Source: Paraburkholderia sp. UYCP14C (lineage in GTDB: Bacteria; Pseudomonadota; Gammaproteobacteria; Burkholderiales; Burkholderiaceae). From it: DNA of 64,000 bases. The stretch covers positions 1 through 64,000 of the forward strand of contig NZ_SELS01000013.1 in the NCBI RefSeq assembly GCF_004197395.1, read 5' to 3'. The position numbers and the translations under genes are program-made. The notes below the pieces were generated by a model. It worked only from the letters and a program-made list of their open reading frames with translations, made no database searches and was not told the DNA's origin. Numbering within the stretch: the first letter of the stretch is position 1; every line of letters starts with the position of its first letter. Positions 1-9,147 of this stretch are shown here, in pieces.

Positions 1-463
1 GTTGCTGCAACGGCATGTGCAGCAGACGCGACGTATTGATCACATACACGAGGTCGAGCGGTGCCTCGCCGACGAAGTCCTGATAGCCAGTCAGGTTGCG
101 TGCGTCGCTCGCATGTTTGAGCACGAGCCGGTGCGACGCCGGGTCGTATCGATAGACCCCGTTGGGCAGCACCGCGTAGAGGTCGACTTCGTGGACGGCA
201 TGCGCGGACGGCGCCGTGCGTCCACCGGTCGCGGGTCGATTGACACCGCCGGCAGCCCACAGCAGCGCGCCGAGCGTGCCGGGCGAGAGATCGGCCCTGG
301 AGAACTCGCGCGTGCTCGCACGCAACGAAAGCGCTTTCATGAGTGGTGCGCCCGAACTCATGTCGGGCAGCGGCAACTCGATCGACGCGGGGGCTTCCCC
401 GCGCGCGCGTGCCGGCGCTCGACCGGGTGCGGGCTCATAAGTGAGCAGTTGGGTGTCGGACAT
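1..463 (-). CDS. SagB-type nitroreductase family protein (3' end outside window)
   Basis: The minus-strand frame opens at the ATG complementary to 461-463, behind a good ribosome site (AAGGAG, 6 nt spacer), and is still open at the left edge, so only about 154 N-terminal residues are seen. The protein carries the features of the SagB/ThcOx branch of FMN nitroreductases: an LPLP segment, SLRASTREF, then LLWAAGGVNR, then RTAPSAHAVHEVDLYAVL and a VYRYDP strand. Family members use FMN to reduce or oxidise organic substrates; the substrate here is unknown. An FNR-type palindrome lies 88 bp upstream, so low-oxygen induction is likely. The family call is firm; the physiological role is not known. 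Confidence 0.85.
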   Translation of the reverse strand, partial: MSDTQLLTYEPAPGRAPARARGEAPASIELPLPDMSSGAPLMKALSLRASTREFSRADLSPGTLGALLWAAGGVNRPATGGRTAPSAHAVHEVDLYAVLPNGVYRYDPASHRLVLKHASDARNLTGYQDFVGEAPLDLVYVINTSRLLHMPLQQ

Positions 464-550
464 GGTCGACTCCTTGGATGATGGGGGCGATGCGTTCCCT
501 CGCATGTCGATGCATCGTCTTGAACATACCGGCGCGTGCGCGCCTGCCGT

Positions 551-564
551 TTGACTTCAGTCAA
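551..564. promoter_or_regulatory. FNR/ANR-type box
   Basis: TTGACTTCAGTCAA is a perfect TTGAY-N4-RTCAA palindrome. It lies 88 bp ahead of the nitroreductase start on the minus strand and is probably its activator site. Confidence 0.75.
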
Positions 565-752
565 ACACGTGGTGACACGGCTGGCGAGACGGGCGACGCG
601 GCCCAGCTCGCGGGCAACCTCATAGAAGCGGCTGAGCTCGAGCAGACGCGTTGCGGCTTGCAGCGCCTGCTGGATTTGCCGCGCGTCGGTCCCGTCGCGC
701 AGTGCGTGCGTAAGCCAGAGACCAGTCAGGCCGCCGCTCTGACGCGCGCCGC

Positions 753-766
753 TTGATCTCGATCAA
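753..766. promoter_or_regulatory. FNR/ANR-type box
   Basis: TTGATCTCGATCAA, the canonical FNR half-sites, ends 71 bp ahead of the CBS-BON gene start at 838. Confidence 0.78.
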
Positions 767-837
767 CTTCGGCAAGCCAAAGCGAGTGAAACATTGTGCT
801 GTCGTGCCCCAACCCGCCACTCGATACGGAGATCACC

Positions 838-1527
838 ATGCAAGCCTCGGACATCATGACGACCCAGGTCATTTCAATCGCACCGGACCGCTCGGTCTTT
901 GACGCGGCAAAGCTGCTCGCCGACAACAGGATCAGCGGCATGCCCGTCGTCGACGCCGCCGGCAGCGTGATTGGCATCGTCAGCGAGGGCGATCTGCTCC
1001 GGCGGGTCGAAACCGGCACCGAAACACCACGTCGCTCGTGGCTCGCGGAGTTCCTCGCACCCACGCGTCAGCTCGCGGTCGAGTATCTGAAAGAGCGTTC
1101 GATTCAGGTGAGCGACGTGATGAGCGCGCCCGCTGTCACAGTCGAAGAATCCGCGCCGCTCAACGAGGTCGCCGCGTTGCTCGGGCGCAAGCACATCAAA
1201 CGGCTACCGGTGTTGAACAAGGGCACTCTGGTCGGCATCATCAGCAGGGCCAATCTGGTGCGTGCGCTCGCGAGTTGCGCGCCCGCGCAGCTCGATGCGC
1301 AGCCGTCGGACGAGGAGATCCGCGGAGCGATCATGAAGGAACTCGACGGACGTCGCTGGTCGATAGCCGCCGACGGCCTGATCGTCACCGACGGTGTCGC
1401 TCATTGCTGGGGAGTGGTGCGCTCCGAGGAAGAGCGTCAGGCGATCCTCGCCGGCGCCGCGCGCGTGCCAGGCGTGAAAGCCGTGCAGGATCATCTGGAG
1501 TATCCGGTCGCCTTTTCGCCGATGTGA
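838..1527 (+). CDS. CBS-CBS-BON domain protein
   Basis: A 229-residue cytoplasmic protein. Residues about 1-60 and 90-145 form a tandem CBS pair (two copies of the pattern 'S.IMTT..ISIAPD' and 'D.MSAPAVTV', each ending in a GI(V/I)S strand), which in this family binds adenine nucleotides such as AMP, ATP or NAD. A BON domain follows at about 160-225 (CWGVVRSEEER...VPGVKAVQDHL). The ATG at 838 is chosen because GGAG sits 7 nt before it; upstream in-frame codons lack a site. An FNR box precedes it. It is closely paralogous to 21389-22078. It may report cell energy state under oxygen limitation; that role is inferred. Confidence 0.88.
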   Translation: MQASDIMTTQVISIAPDRSVFDAAKLLADNRISGMPVVDAAGSVIGIVSEGDLLRRVETGTETPRRSWLAEFLAPTRQLAVEYLKERSIQVSDVMSAPAVTVEESAPLNEVAALLGRKHIKRLPVLNKGTLVGIISRANLVRALASCAPAQLDAQPSDEEIRGAIMKELDGRRWSIAADGLIVTDGVAHCWGVVRSEEERQAILAGAARVPGVKAVQDHLEYPVAFSPM

Positions 1528-2134
1528 CAGGCGCGGTGCCCGAACCGTCGCGCACCTTATCGCGAGTATTGCGGCGGGACGAGCGCAATGCGCGCGGCGC
1601 GGCAAGTAGCGCTGCAGTGCGCCGCGGCCCGTCGGCCGGGAGCGAGCGGGCGTTGCCGCGCAGCTTGGCGGCAGCAGGGTGCCCCGGGAGCTGCAGTCGA
1701 GCGTCGCAAAGCAGGCGACCCGGTTCGGAACGGGCGTCGTCGCGCGAAGTGATTCGCTCGACGAATCCGACCAGGTCGAGCGCGCGCATCAGGCGCACAG
1801 CATTGAGGCGTCCGGACGTGAGCGGCGGAATCTCCGCGCCGCGGGGCAGCGCCTCGCGAATTTCGATTCGACAGGCGCCGCCCGGATCGCCGAGTGTCAT
1901 CAGCACGTCATAGAGGCGGGCATGCCGAGAGCCGCCGCGATAGCGAAAGCAGATTTTCGTGGCGTCGTTACAGGTGCCAGCCGACGTGACTTTCGGCTCA
2001 AGAACAGGTTGCGCACGATGGCTACTCGCGGTTGGCTGAAGAGCGCGGCACGTCGGAAATCGTGTGCCGGCGATTCCGATTCGAACGCATGCCGCGCGAG
2101 GACGTGAGCGGCCGAGGCAGGCACGGTCAACGGG
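1528..2134. other. 607-bp gap with a possible degraded minus-strand coding stretch
   Basis: There is no intact gene. On the minus strand about 2010-1630 one frame has gene-like, GC-rich codon use and reads as plausible protein (for example KICFRYRGGSRHARLYDVL and EIPPLTSGRLNAVRLMRAL). It has no convincing start and runs past any sensible stop into the CBS gene's antisense strand. It is probably a gene remnant; I cannot name the family. Confidence 0.25.
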
Positions 2135-3637
2135 CTAGCGCCTCGGATCCGACGAACTGGCGGGCGTTTGCTCGATGCGCGCCTCGATGGAGTCGAGCGG
2201 TAACGAAACCGTGATGGCAAAGCCCCGATCCGGCGCTGTGCTGATCTGCAGGTCGCCGCGCAAGGCCCACGCACGCTCGCGGATTCCCAGCAGGCCGAAC
2301 GAGTCCGCCGCGGGCCGCTTGTCCTGTTCCCTGCCGCGGCCGTTGTCCGTAACGCGAACGACGCAGTACGGTTCCTTGCGCAGAATTTCGAGCACCACTT
2401 CCGTTGCTTGCGCATGCCGGGCGACGTTCGTCAGTGCTTCCTGAACGATCCGGAACACAGCGGTGGCGCCGTCGTCGTTGAAATCGATGCCAGTATCAAT
2501 GCGACGCGCGACGCGCACGCCATGTCGCTCCGAAAACCGGCTGACGAGCCATTCGAGGGCTGGAATCAGGCCTAGATCGTCGAGCATTGCCGGCCGCAGA
2601 TCGGTGGCGATGCGCCGTACGGACACGACTAGTTGATCGATGAGCTTGTAGACGTTGGCGAGATCGAGCGCTCCTTCCGGGTTATCGCTCCTCATGACCA
2701 GCGTATCGAGCCTCGCGCACCCGATCTTCAGCGCGACGAGCTGCTGGCCGAAATCGTCGTGCAATTCTCGCGCGATCCGGGTCTTTTCCTCCTCGCGCGC
2801 CTGCTGGATGCCTGCCGACAGTCGCTGAAGTTCCTCGCGGGAGGCTCGCAAGGCCTCCTCGGCGAGCCTGCGTTCTGTGACATCGATGATCCAGCCCAGC
2901 ATGCGATAGGGTTTTCCGAACTGATCCCACAATGCCTGCCCGCGCGCATGGACCCAGCAGTACTCGCCGGATTTTGTCCGAATGCGATATTCGACGTCGT
3001 AGAGCCGCATCTGATCGAGATGCGCGGCGAGGCATGCGTTGACGTGTTCGATGTCGGCCGGATGAATGGCTGCGAGAACGGCCCCGGAGTCGTCGGGAAA
3101 TTCACCTGGCTCATAGCCGAGGATTTTCTTGAAATAGGGCGAAAGCCAGATTGCTCCCGATTGCGGATTCCAGTCCCACAGGCCCGCGCTTGCGCCGCGT
3201 ACGGCAAGCTCAAACCGCTCCTCGCTTTCCTTGAGCGCATGCGCGATGCGATGGCGTTCGATCGCGTAGCGGATCGCGCGGCTCAATTCGAAAGGGTCGA
3301 GGTTGCGCTTGACGAGATAATCCTGTGCTCCATCCTGAATCGCCAGAAGGCCGACCGATCTGTCGTCGAGACCGGTGAATACGAGCACGGGCGTCTCGGG
3401 GACTCGCTCGCGAAAGGTCCTGAACGTAGAGATTCCCTGTGCATCGGGCAAACCCAGATCGAGAAGAACGATGTCGAAACGGCTTGCCGCGCAGCGGGAA
3501 ATAGCGTCCCCAAGCAGTTCCGTATGGACGAGGTCGTGCTCGAAATCATCGACGTCGGCAAGCGCCTCCCGGATCAGCAGGGCATCGGTCGGACTATCTT
3601 CGACGAGCAGGATCCGCAAGTGCTGAGTCGTGTTCAT
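2135..3637 (-). CDS. Hybrid REC-PAS-HisKA_3 sensor histidine kinase
   Basis: A 500-residue cytoplasmic kinase with an unusual domain order. An N-terminal receiver (about 6-120, LRILLVEDSPTD, VLLDLGLPD, YLVKRNLDP) is followed by a PAS/PAC sensor (about 145-265, ending DVTERRLAEEAL). Next comes a NarX/DesK-type HisKA_3 dimerisation helix (RIARELHDDFGQQL, with the phospho-acceptor His) and a HATPase (EALTNVARHA, DNGRG, GLLGIRERA). The ATG overlaps the stop of the response regulator as ATGA, so the genes are translationally coupled. HisKA_3 kinases normally pair with a LuxR-type regulator, and none is present here. There is no membrane segment. The signal is unknown; redox or oxygen is plausible from context. 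Confidence 0.88.
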   Translation of the reverse strand: MNTTQHLRILLVEDSPTDALLIREALADVDDFEHDLVHTELLGDAISRCAASRFDIVLLDLGLPDAQGISTFRTFRERVPETPVLVFTGLDDRSVGLLAIQDGAQDYLVKRNLDPFELSRAIRYAIERHRIAHALKESEERFELAVRGASAGLWDWNPQSGAIWLSPYFKKILGYEPGEFPDDSGAVLAAIHPADIEHVNACLAAHLDQMRLYDVEYRIRTKSGEYCWVHARGQALWDQFGKPYRMLGWIIDVTERRLAEEALRASREELQRLSAGIQQAREEEKTRIARELHDDFGQQLVALKIGCARLDTLVMRSDNPEGALDLANVYKLIDQLVVSVRRIATDLRPAMLDDLGLIPALEWLVSRFSERHGVRVARRIDTGIDFNDDGATAVFRIVQEALTNVARHAQATEVVLEILRKEPYCVVRVTDNGRGREQDKRPAADSFGLLGIRERAWALRGDLQISTAPDRGFAITVSLPLDSIEARIEQTPASSSDPRR

Positions 3638-4086
3638 GCTCTTCCCGGCGGCAACGTCACGACGCTGAACCAGAAGTCGTTGATTCTGCGCAGGACATCG
3701 ACGAACTTCGTGAAGTCGACCGGCTTGGTGACGTAGCAATTCGCATGCAGTCCATACGTTCTTGCGACGTCCTCCTCCGATTTCGACGTGGTCAGCACGA
3801 CGACCGGAATGCTCATCAGATCGGGGTCGGCTTTCAGTTCCTCAAGGACTTCCCGGCCGCTCTTCTTTGGCAGATTCAGATCGAGAATGATCAGGCCGGG
3901 GCGTGGCGCGTCGCCATGCCGTCCTTTGCGGCGCAGGAAATCCATGGCTTCGGCGCCGTCCTGCGCGACGTGCAAGGGGTTGAGCACTTCATAGTCCTCG
4001 AAGGCCTCGCGCGTCATCAACACGTCGGTGGGACTGTCTTCGACCAGAAGGATATGAACGGGATTACCCGTTAGCTGTGACAGCAT
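3634..4086 (-). CDS. Single-domain response regulator (CheY/Rcp1-like)
   Basis: A 150-residue receiver domain without an output domain. The acidic pocket (HILLVEDSPTD), the phospho-acceptor Asp in LIILDLNLPKKSG, the switch Thr (VVVLTTS) and the conserved Lys (CYVTKPVDF) are all visible. Such regulators, typified by Rcp1, act by protein contact or as phosphate shuttles. It lies 21 bp after the kinase 4108-5238 and overlaps the next kinase by 4 bp. It may relay phosphate between the two kinases. Confidence 0.9.
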   Translation of the reverse strand: MLSQLTGNPVHILLVEDSPTDVLMTREAFEDYEVLNPLHVAQDGAEAMDFLRRKGRHGDAPRPGLIILDLNLPKKSGREVLEELKADPDLMSIPVVVLTTSKSEEDVARTYGLHANCYVTKPVDFTKFVDVLRRINDFWFSVVTLPPGRA

Positions 4087-4107
4087 CGGCGACTCCTCGG
4101 GTGGGTA

Positions 4108-5238
4108 TTACGTTCGGGCGTGGCCATCCAGTTTCGCGCTCAGCGTGAAGAAAAAGGTCGATCCGCCGTCCGGCGAAGATTCCACCCAGATGCGGCCGCC
4201 ATGCTGTTCGACGATACGTTTGCATAGCGCGAGGCCGATTCCCGTGCCAGGGTATTCGACGCGCGAATGCAGGCGCTGGAAAATCATGAAAATGCGTTCG
4301 AAGTACTGTGACTCGATACCGATTCCATTGTCCTTGACCGACACGATCCATTGGTCGCCTTCACGACGGGCGCCGATGTCGATCCGCACCGGCTGATCGG
4401 CTCGCCGGAATTTGATCGCATTGCCGATGAGGTTCTGGAACAGCATGGCGAGCTGCGTCGGAATGCCGACGACGACGGGAAGTGCTTCGCGGTTGATTTG
4501 CGCGCCGGATTCCTGCAGCACGACGCTCAGGCTCTTGAGCGCCTGGTCGAGCGCCGCCGTGCATTCGGTCAGCTGCTGCGCGGCCCCTGATCTGCCGACG
4601 CGCGAGTACGCCAGCAGATCCTCGATGAGCTTCTGCATGCGCGTCGCACCATCTACCGCATGCGCGATGAACTCGTCCGCGCGGGCATCGAGTTGCCCTT
4701 GATAGCGGCGCTGCAGAAGCTGAAGAGGGCCGGCCACGGCGCGCAAGGGTTCCTGAAGATCGTGCGACGCGACGTAGGCGAATTGCTCGAGATCGTGGTT
4801 GGAGCGCGCGAGTTCTTCGGTGCGTCTAATGAGCTCCTGCTCCGCGCGCTTGCGTTCCGTGATATCGACGATCGCGGCGAGCACGAAGACTTCTTCCGCG
4901 GTCGTGACCGGATTGAGTCCGATCTCCACGAGGACTTCGGCACCGTCTTTTCTGAGCGCGAAGAGATCGCGGCCGGTGCCCATCGGCCGGCTGCTGAGGT
5001 TGCCGTAGAACATGTGGCGATACCCGGGATGCGCCGCACGAAAACGCTCGGGCACGAGCATATCGACGCTATGGCCGACCAGCTCGTCGCGCGGATAGCC
5101 GAACAACTTTTCCGCCTGCGCATTGACCAGCACGATCCGGCCGTCCCGGTCGGCCATCACCATCGCGTTGGGGGCCGCTTCGACCACCTGACGGAATAGC
5201 TCGTGCGTGGGTTGGCTCAAGTGCTTGTACGGTTCCAT
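4108..5238 (-). CDS. PAS-domain sensor histidine kinase
   Basis: A 376-residue soluble kinase and first gene of a three-gene minus-strand operon. A PAS domain spans about 12-130 (FRQVVEAAPNAMVMADRDG, ending DITERKRAEQEL). A phytochrome-type HisKA follows with the His box YVASHDLQEPLRAV (about 160), then N, G1, F and G2 boxes of the HATPase (QNLIGNAIKF, DNGIGIE, IFMIFQRLH, GTGIGLALCKRIV). No transmembrane helix and no obvious haem or flavin signature were seen, so the stimulus cannot be read from sequence. The promoter lies in 5239-5430. Confidence 0.9.
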   Translation of the reverse strand: MEPYKHLSQPTHELFRQVVEAAPNAMVMADRDGRIVLVNAQAEKLFGYPRDELVGHSVDMLVPERFRAAHPGYRHMFYGNLSSRPMGTGRDLFALRKDGAEVLVEIGLNPVTTAEEVFVLAAIVDITERKRAEQELIRRTEELARSNHDLEQFAYVASHDLQEPLRAVAGPLQLLQRRYQGQLDARADEFIAHAVDGATRMQKLIEDLLAYSRVGRSGAAQQLTECTAALDQALKSLSVVLQESGAQINREALPVVVGIPTQLAMLFQNLIGNAIKFRRADQPVRIDIGARREGDQWIVSVKDNGIGIESQYFERIFMIFQRLHSRVEYPGTGIGLALCKRIVEQHGGRIWVESSPDGGSTFFFTLSAKLDGHART

Positions 5239-5433
5239 TCGATCTCCGTGTGTTCGAAGTGTGCCGCCACGAGCATGCGAAGTTTACTTACTTTATAGCA
5301 GCTATTACCGGGCTGAGCGGACCTCAGCCGCAATTTTTACGCCTGCTATGCAACGTTGAATTAACCGCTGTGGTAGTGCCGATAACCCATCGGTAAAGGT
5401 GCTCAAAAGCACGGGTTCGTGGCTTCGATCCGG

Positions 5434-5447
5434 TTGACATGGGTCAA
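5434..5447. promoter_or_regulatory. FNR/ANR-type box
   Basis: TTGACATGGGTCAA lies between the kinase operon (start 5238, minus) and the small gene at 5569 (plus). It could serve either; the spacing to 5569 (121 bp) resembles other sites here. Confidence 0.7.
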
Positions 5448-5568
5448 TGGCAGCGTCGGTGAGACGTTTAGATTGCCTTACATCGGGACGCACTTTACAT
5501 ATGACTTGCGCTCTGTGCGCGAAATGCGATTCGCTGCTGCGAGCCGCATGAAAATCGGGAGCCCTGCC

Positions 5569-5925
5569 ATGGCCAGGAAGCTTGAACGGCGTGTCGGCCG
5601 AGCGCTTGCCGGTTGCGATGCGAGAGGCGACGCCGAGTCGGCGCGTAACGGTAGGACCATGCGCAATCATCATATCAACACCCCCTCGCTCGGCGCATCG
5701 CTCGCCGATCCGCCCAGCTTCGAAGTCGTGTTTTACAAGGAAATCCTCGACCATCGCGGCTTCCCGCATCACTGCGAGGTCATGCGGGTCCGCTATGGCG
5801 GCGAGGTGGAGGAGGCTGCGATCTCCGGCGCCATTCACCGTTTCGAAGCACTGCAGCGCGTGACGACATGGAAGGTCGCCGCCGACGGCTACGAGGTGGT
5901 CAGGAAGCTCACGCGTCGCGGGTAG
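5569..5925 (+). CDS. Small conserved-looking hypothetical protein
   Basis: A 118-residue protein if started at 5569, where GGGAG lies 8 nt ahead of the ATG; a second ATG at 5659 (AGGA, short spacer) would give 88 residues. The N-terminal 30 residues are basic and low in complexity. The C-terminal 65 residues (FEVVFYKEILDHRGFPHHCEV onward) look like a compact alpha/beta domain with conserved-looking Cys, His and Tyr. I do not recognise the family. It sits downstream of an FNR box in the hypoxia island. Confidence 0.6.
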   Translation: MARKLERRVGRALAGCDARGDAESARNGRTMRNHHINTPSLGASLADPPSFEVVFYKEILDHRGFPHHCEVMRVRYGGEVEEAAISGAIHRFEALQRVTTWKVAADGYEVVRKLTRRG

Positions 5926-6077
5926 CCGGCGGATGGACCTCCGCGCTCGAGTGTCTGCGCCCGGTTCGCCATGCCCAAGCCATTGGTGCGGATATCGTCG
6001 TGATACCGGGGCCGTCCTGCTCGATTTTCCGAGGCTTTCCCGGGCAGCATCGCGTGGCGCCCGCGCACCGTGCGCGA

Positions 6078-6091
6078 TTGACCCATGTCAA
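6078..6091. promoter_or_regulatory. FNR/ANR-type box
   Basis: TTGACCCATGTCAA ends 118 bp before the start at 6210 and probably drives the 6210-10104 operon (hypothetical, ppsA, pfkB). Confidence 0.75.
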
Positions 6092-6209
6092 TGAGCGATG
6101 CGCCGGGCCGCCTACAGTGAGCCTGAACAATGCAGCGATGCGACCTGCAGCTGCATGGCAGAGCTCCCGATTGCCGGAGTTCGATACAACGTCTCAGTGG
6201 AGAGATCGT

Positions 6210-6680
6210 ATGAACTGGCTTGCAGAGTACTTTTCGCAGAAAACGGCATCGCTGTGCCTGTCGATGTGGGCGCACCCGCCCCTGATTCTCGGACCGGAAG
6301 GGCCGACCGCTCAGCCGGTACACGCTCTTCCTTATCCCGGCGCGACGCTCGTGTTCGCGCCCGGTGAGCGGGTCGAGCGCGGAGGCCTCGAATACGAGCT
6401 TCCCGCGCGGTTCGATCTGGCGCGCACGTCCGACACACGGGCGGTCGACCTCGACCGCCCGTTCCAGGCATCGCCGTTCTTCCGCTCGGTGACGATCTTC
6501 GCACCGTCGCGCTACAACCGCGATTTTCTGATCACGGTCAACGACGAGTTCGCTTTCGTGCCGGTCTTTTCGGCCGATGGCGCCCCGGGGTTCTCGGGTA
6601 CGTGCATCGCAAGCGGTGCATCCGCGCCGCAGGGGCACATGCCGTTGCCGTGGACCTTCCAAGGCTATATCAGCATCTAG
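6210..6680 (+). CDS. Hypothetical protein, first gene of the ppsA-pfkB operon
   Basis: A 156-residue protein. The ATG at 6210 follows GGAGAG at good spacing; a longer in-frame extension upstream would overlap the FNR box and is rejected. There is no signal peptide or clear membrane helix; the chain is rich in Pro, Phe and Ala with a beta-like pattern (for example SVTIFAPSRYNRDFLITV). No family is recognised. It lies 20 bp before ppsA, so it is co-transcribed and may be an accessory to PEP metabolism, but that rests only on position. Confidence 0.65.
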   Translation: MNWLAEYFSQKTASLCLSMWAHPPLILGPEGPTAQPVHALPYPGATLVFAPGERVERGGLEYELPARFDLARTSDTRAVDLDRPFQASPFFRSVTIFAPSRYNRDFLITVNDEFAFVPVFSADGAPGFSGTCIASGASAPQGHMPLPWTFQGYISI

Positions 6681-6700
6681 TCCGGGAAAAGGAGCACGAC

Positions 6701-9109
6701 ATGGATCAGGCTCTCGCGCACGTGATCTGGTTCGACGACTTGCGGCGCGAGGACGTCGCACGCGTCGGGGGGAAGAACGCTTCGCTCGGCGAACTGTTGT
6801 CGCAACTCGACGGCCGGGGCGTTCGGGTGCCACCCGGATTCGCGACGACAGCGCAGGCCTACTGGCGCTTCATCGACGCCAACGGCCTGCGTGAGCGCAT
6901 TTCGACGTATCTCGACGACCTCGAAAAGGGGCGCCTCACGCTGGCCGAAGCGGGCGAGGCGATCCGCGCAGCCATCGCGCACGGCGACTGGCCGCCCGAA
7001 CTCGCGCAGGCCATCTGCGCCGCATATCGGACGCTCGCTGAACGGGGCGGCGGCGCCGATGTCGATGTCGCAGTCCGCTCGAGTGCCACGGCCGAAGATC
7101 TTCCCGACGCGAGCTTCGCCGGTCAGCAGGAAACTTTCCTCAACGTGCGCGGCGAACGGGCGCTGCTCGATGCCTGCCGGCGCTGTTACGCGTCGCTATT
7201 TACCGACCGGGCCATCGCGTATCGAACGGCGAAGGGCTTCGACCATACGCAGGTTGCGCTGTCGATCGGCGTGCAACGGATGGTGCGCTCGGATGTCGGC
7301 GGCGCGGGCGTGATGTTTACGATCGACACGGAAACCGGGTTCGACAAGATCGTGCTGATCAATGCGGCATGGGGCCTTGGCGAGAACGTCGTGCAGGGGG
7401 CCGTCGACCCGGACGAGTATGAGGTGTTCAAGCCGTTGCTGGCGGAGCCGGGGTGTTCGCCGATCGTCGGCAAAAAGCGCGGGGAGAAGGCTCGCAAGAT
7501 GGTCTACGCGAAAAGCGGCCCTCATCCGACGAAGAACGTGCCGACATCCAAGGCCGAACGCGCGGCATTCGTGCTTGACGATGCCGAGATACTGTCGCTG
7601 TCACGCTCGGCCTGCGCGATCGAGGCTCACTACGGTCAGCCGATGGACATCGAATGGGCGAAAGACGGCGCGACCGGTGAGATGTTCATCGTGCAGGCGC
7701 GTCCTGAAACCGTGCAGTCGCGCCGGGAAGCGAGTTCAGTCAGGAGCTACCGGCTGCGCGAGAAGGGGCGCCGTCTTTTGCGCGGCGTCAGCGTGGGTGA
7801 AGCGATTGCGGCCGGTCCAGTCTGCGTGATCGAGCATCCGAGCGACATGCACCGCTTCGTCGACGGCGCGGTTCTCGTGACTTCCACCACCGATCCCGAC
7901 TGGGTGCCGGTGATGCGCCGCGCAGCCGCGATCATCACGGACCACGGCGGACGCACTTCGCACGCGGCCATCGTGAGCCGCGAGCTGGGGCTGCCCGCGA
8001 TCGTCGGCACGGGCAACGCCACGCATCTGCTGCACGACGAACAGGAGGTGACTGTGTCGTGCGCCGAAGGCGACGAGGGTTTCGTGTACGAAGGCACGGC
8101 CGCGTTCGACGTCGAAGAGATCGATTTCCGTTCGATCCCGCAAACGCGCACGCACGTGATGCTCAATCTGGCGAATCCAGCGGCTGCGTTCCGCTGGTGG
8201 CGCTTGCCGGCCGATGGCGTGGGTCTCGTGCGCATGGAGTTCGTCGTGAGCAACGACATCAAGATTCATCCGATGGCGCTCGTGCGATTCAATGAGCTCG
8301 CGGACGCGTCCGCGAAGCAGCGCATCGAGGAACTGACGGCGGGGTACGCGGACAAAGCGGAGTATTTCGTGGACCGACTTGCGCGCGGACTTGGACGCAT
8401 CGCCGCCGTGCAGTACCCGCGGCCTGCGATTATCCGCATGAGCGACTTCAAGACCAACGAATACGCGCATCTGATCGGCGGACAGGCATTCGAGCCGCAC
8501 GAGGAAAATCCGATGCTGGGGTTCCGCGGCGCTTCGCGGTACTACTCACCGCGCTATCGCGAAGGCTTTGCACTGGAATGCCGGGCGATCCGGCGGCTGC
8601 GCGAAGAAATGGGCCTGCGCAACGTCGTGGTGATGATTCCGTTCTGCCGCACGGTTTGCGAAGCCGATCAGGTCTTCGAAGTGATGGCGCAGAATGGCCT
8701 GCGGCGCGGGCAAGACGGACTGCAGGTGTACGTGATGTGCGAGATCCCGTCGAACGTGATTCTTGCGCGCCAATTCGCGCAGCGTTTCGACGGCTTTTCG
8801 ATCGGTAGCAACGATCTCACGCAATTGACGCTCGGCGTCGATCGGGACTCGGCGGAACTGGCGCCACTGTTCGACGAGCAGGACGATGCCGTCGAATGGA
8901 TGATTCATCGCGTGATCGACGACGCTCATCGTGCAGGCGCGAAGGTGGGTCTGTGCGGTCAGGCGCCGAGCGATCATCCGGAATTCGCGGCGTTTCTCGT
9001 CGACTGTGCGATCGATTCGATGTCGGTGAGCCCGGACAGCTTCATCGCCGTCAAGCGTGTAGTGGCCAGCGCGGAAGTTCGCGTGGCGTCGAGCGCGGCG
9101 ACTGGCTGA
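6701..9109 (+). CDS. ppsA: Phosphoenolpyruvate synthase
   Basis: An 802-residue enzyme making PEP from pyruvate and ATP (AMP and phosphate released), the gluconeogenic bypass of pyruvate kinase. Domains are an N-terminal ATP-grasp-like nucleotide domain (about 10-345, VGGKNASLGE, VRSSATAEDLPDASFAGQQET), a phosphohistidine swivel domain (TDHGGRTSHAAIV, His421) and a C-terminal PEP/pyruvate TIM barrel (NPMLGFRGASRY; GLCGQAPSDHPEF with catalytic Cys752). The length matches the E. coli enzyme. The ATG at 6701 has AAGGAG 7 nt upstream. It shares an FNR-boxed operon with pfkB, which is odd because the two drive opposite carbon flows. Confidence 0.96.
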   Translation: MDQALAHVIWFDDLRREDVARVGGKNASLGELLSQLDGRGVRVPPGFATTAQAYWRFIDANGLRERISTYLDDLEKGRLTLAEAGEAIRAAIAHGDWPPELAQAICAAYRTLAERGGGADVDVAVRSSATAEDLPDASFAGQQETFLNVRGERALLDACRRCYASLFTDRAIAYRTAKGFDHTQVALSIGVQRMVRSDVGGAGVMFTIDTETGFDKIVLINAAWGLGENVVQGAVDPDEYEVFKPLLAEPGCSPIVGKKRGEKARKMVYAKSGPHPTKNVPTSKAERAAFVLDDAEILSLSRSACAIEAHYGQPMDIEWAKDGATGEMFIVQARPETVQSRREASSVRSYRLREKGRRLLRGVSVGEAIAAGPVCVIEHPSDMHRFVDGAVLVTSTTDPDWVPVMRRAAAIITDHGGRTSHAAIVSRELGLPAIVGTGNATHLLHDEQEVTVSCAEGDEGFVYEGTAAFDVEEIDFRSIPQTRTHVMLNLANPAAAFRWWRLPADGVGLVRMEFVVSNDIKIHPMALVRFNELADASAKQRIEELTAGYADKAEYFVDRLARGLGRIAAVQYPRPAIIRMSDFKTNEYAHLIGGQAFEPHEENPMLGFRGASRYYSPRYREGFALECRAIRRLREEMGLRNVVVMIPFCRTVCEADQVFEVMAQNGLRRGQDGLQVYVMCEIPSNVILARQFAQRFDGFSIGSNDLTQLTLGVDRDSAELAPLFDEQDDAVEWMIHRVIDDAHRAGAKVGLCGQAPSDHPEFAAFLVDCAIDSMSVSPDSFIAVKRVVASAEVRVASSAATG

Positions 9110-9147
9110 ACTGCTTGCAGGCGCTCTAGCGCGACCGGAGATGCCAC

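Noticed and set aside
1038..1913. A 291-codon plus-strand frame overlapping the CBS-BON gene
   Set aside because: It reads as Arg/Ala/Ser-rich noise, lacks a ribosome site and overlaps a well-supported gene in another frame.
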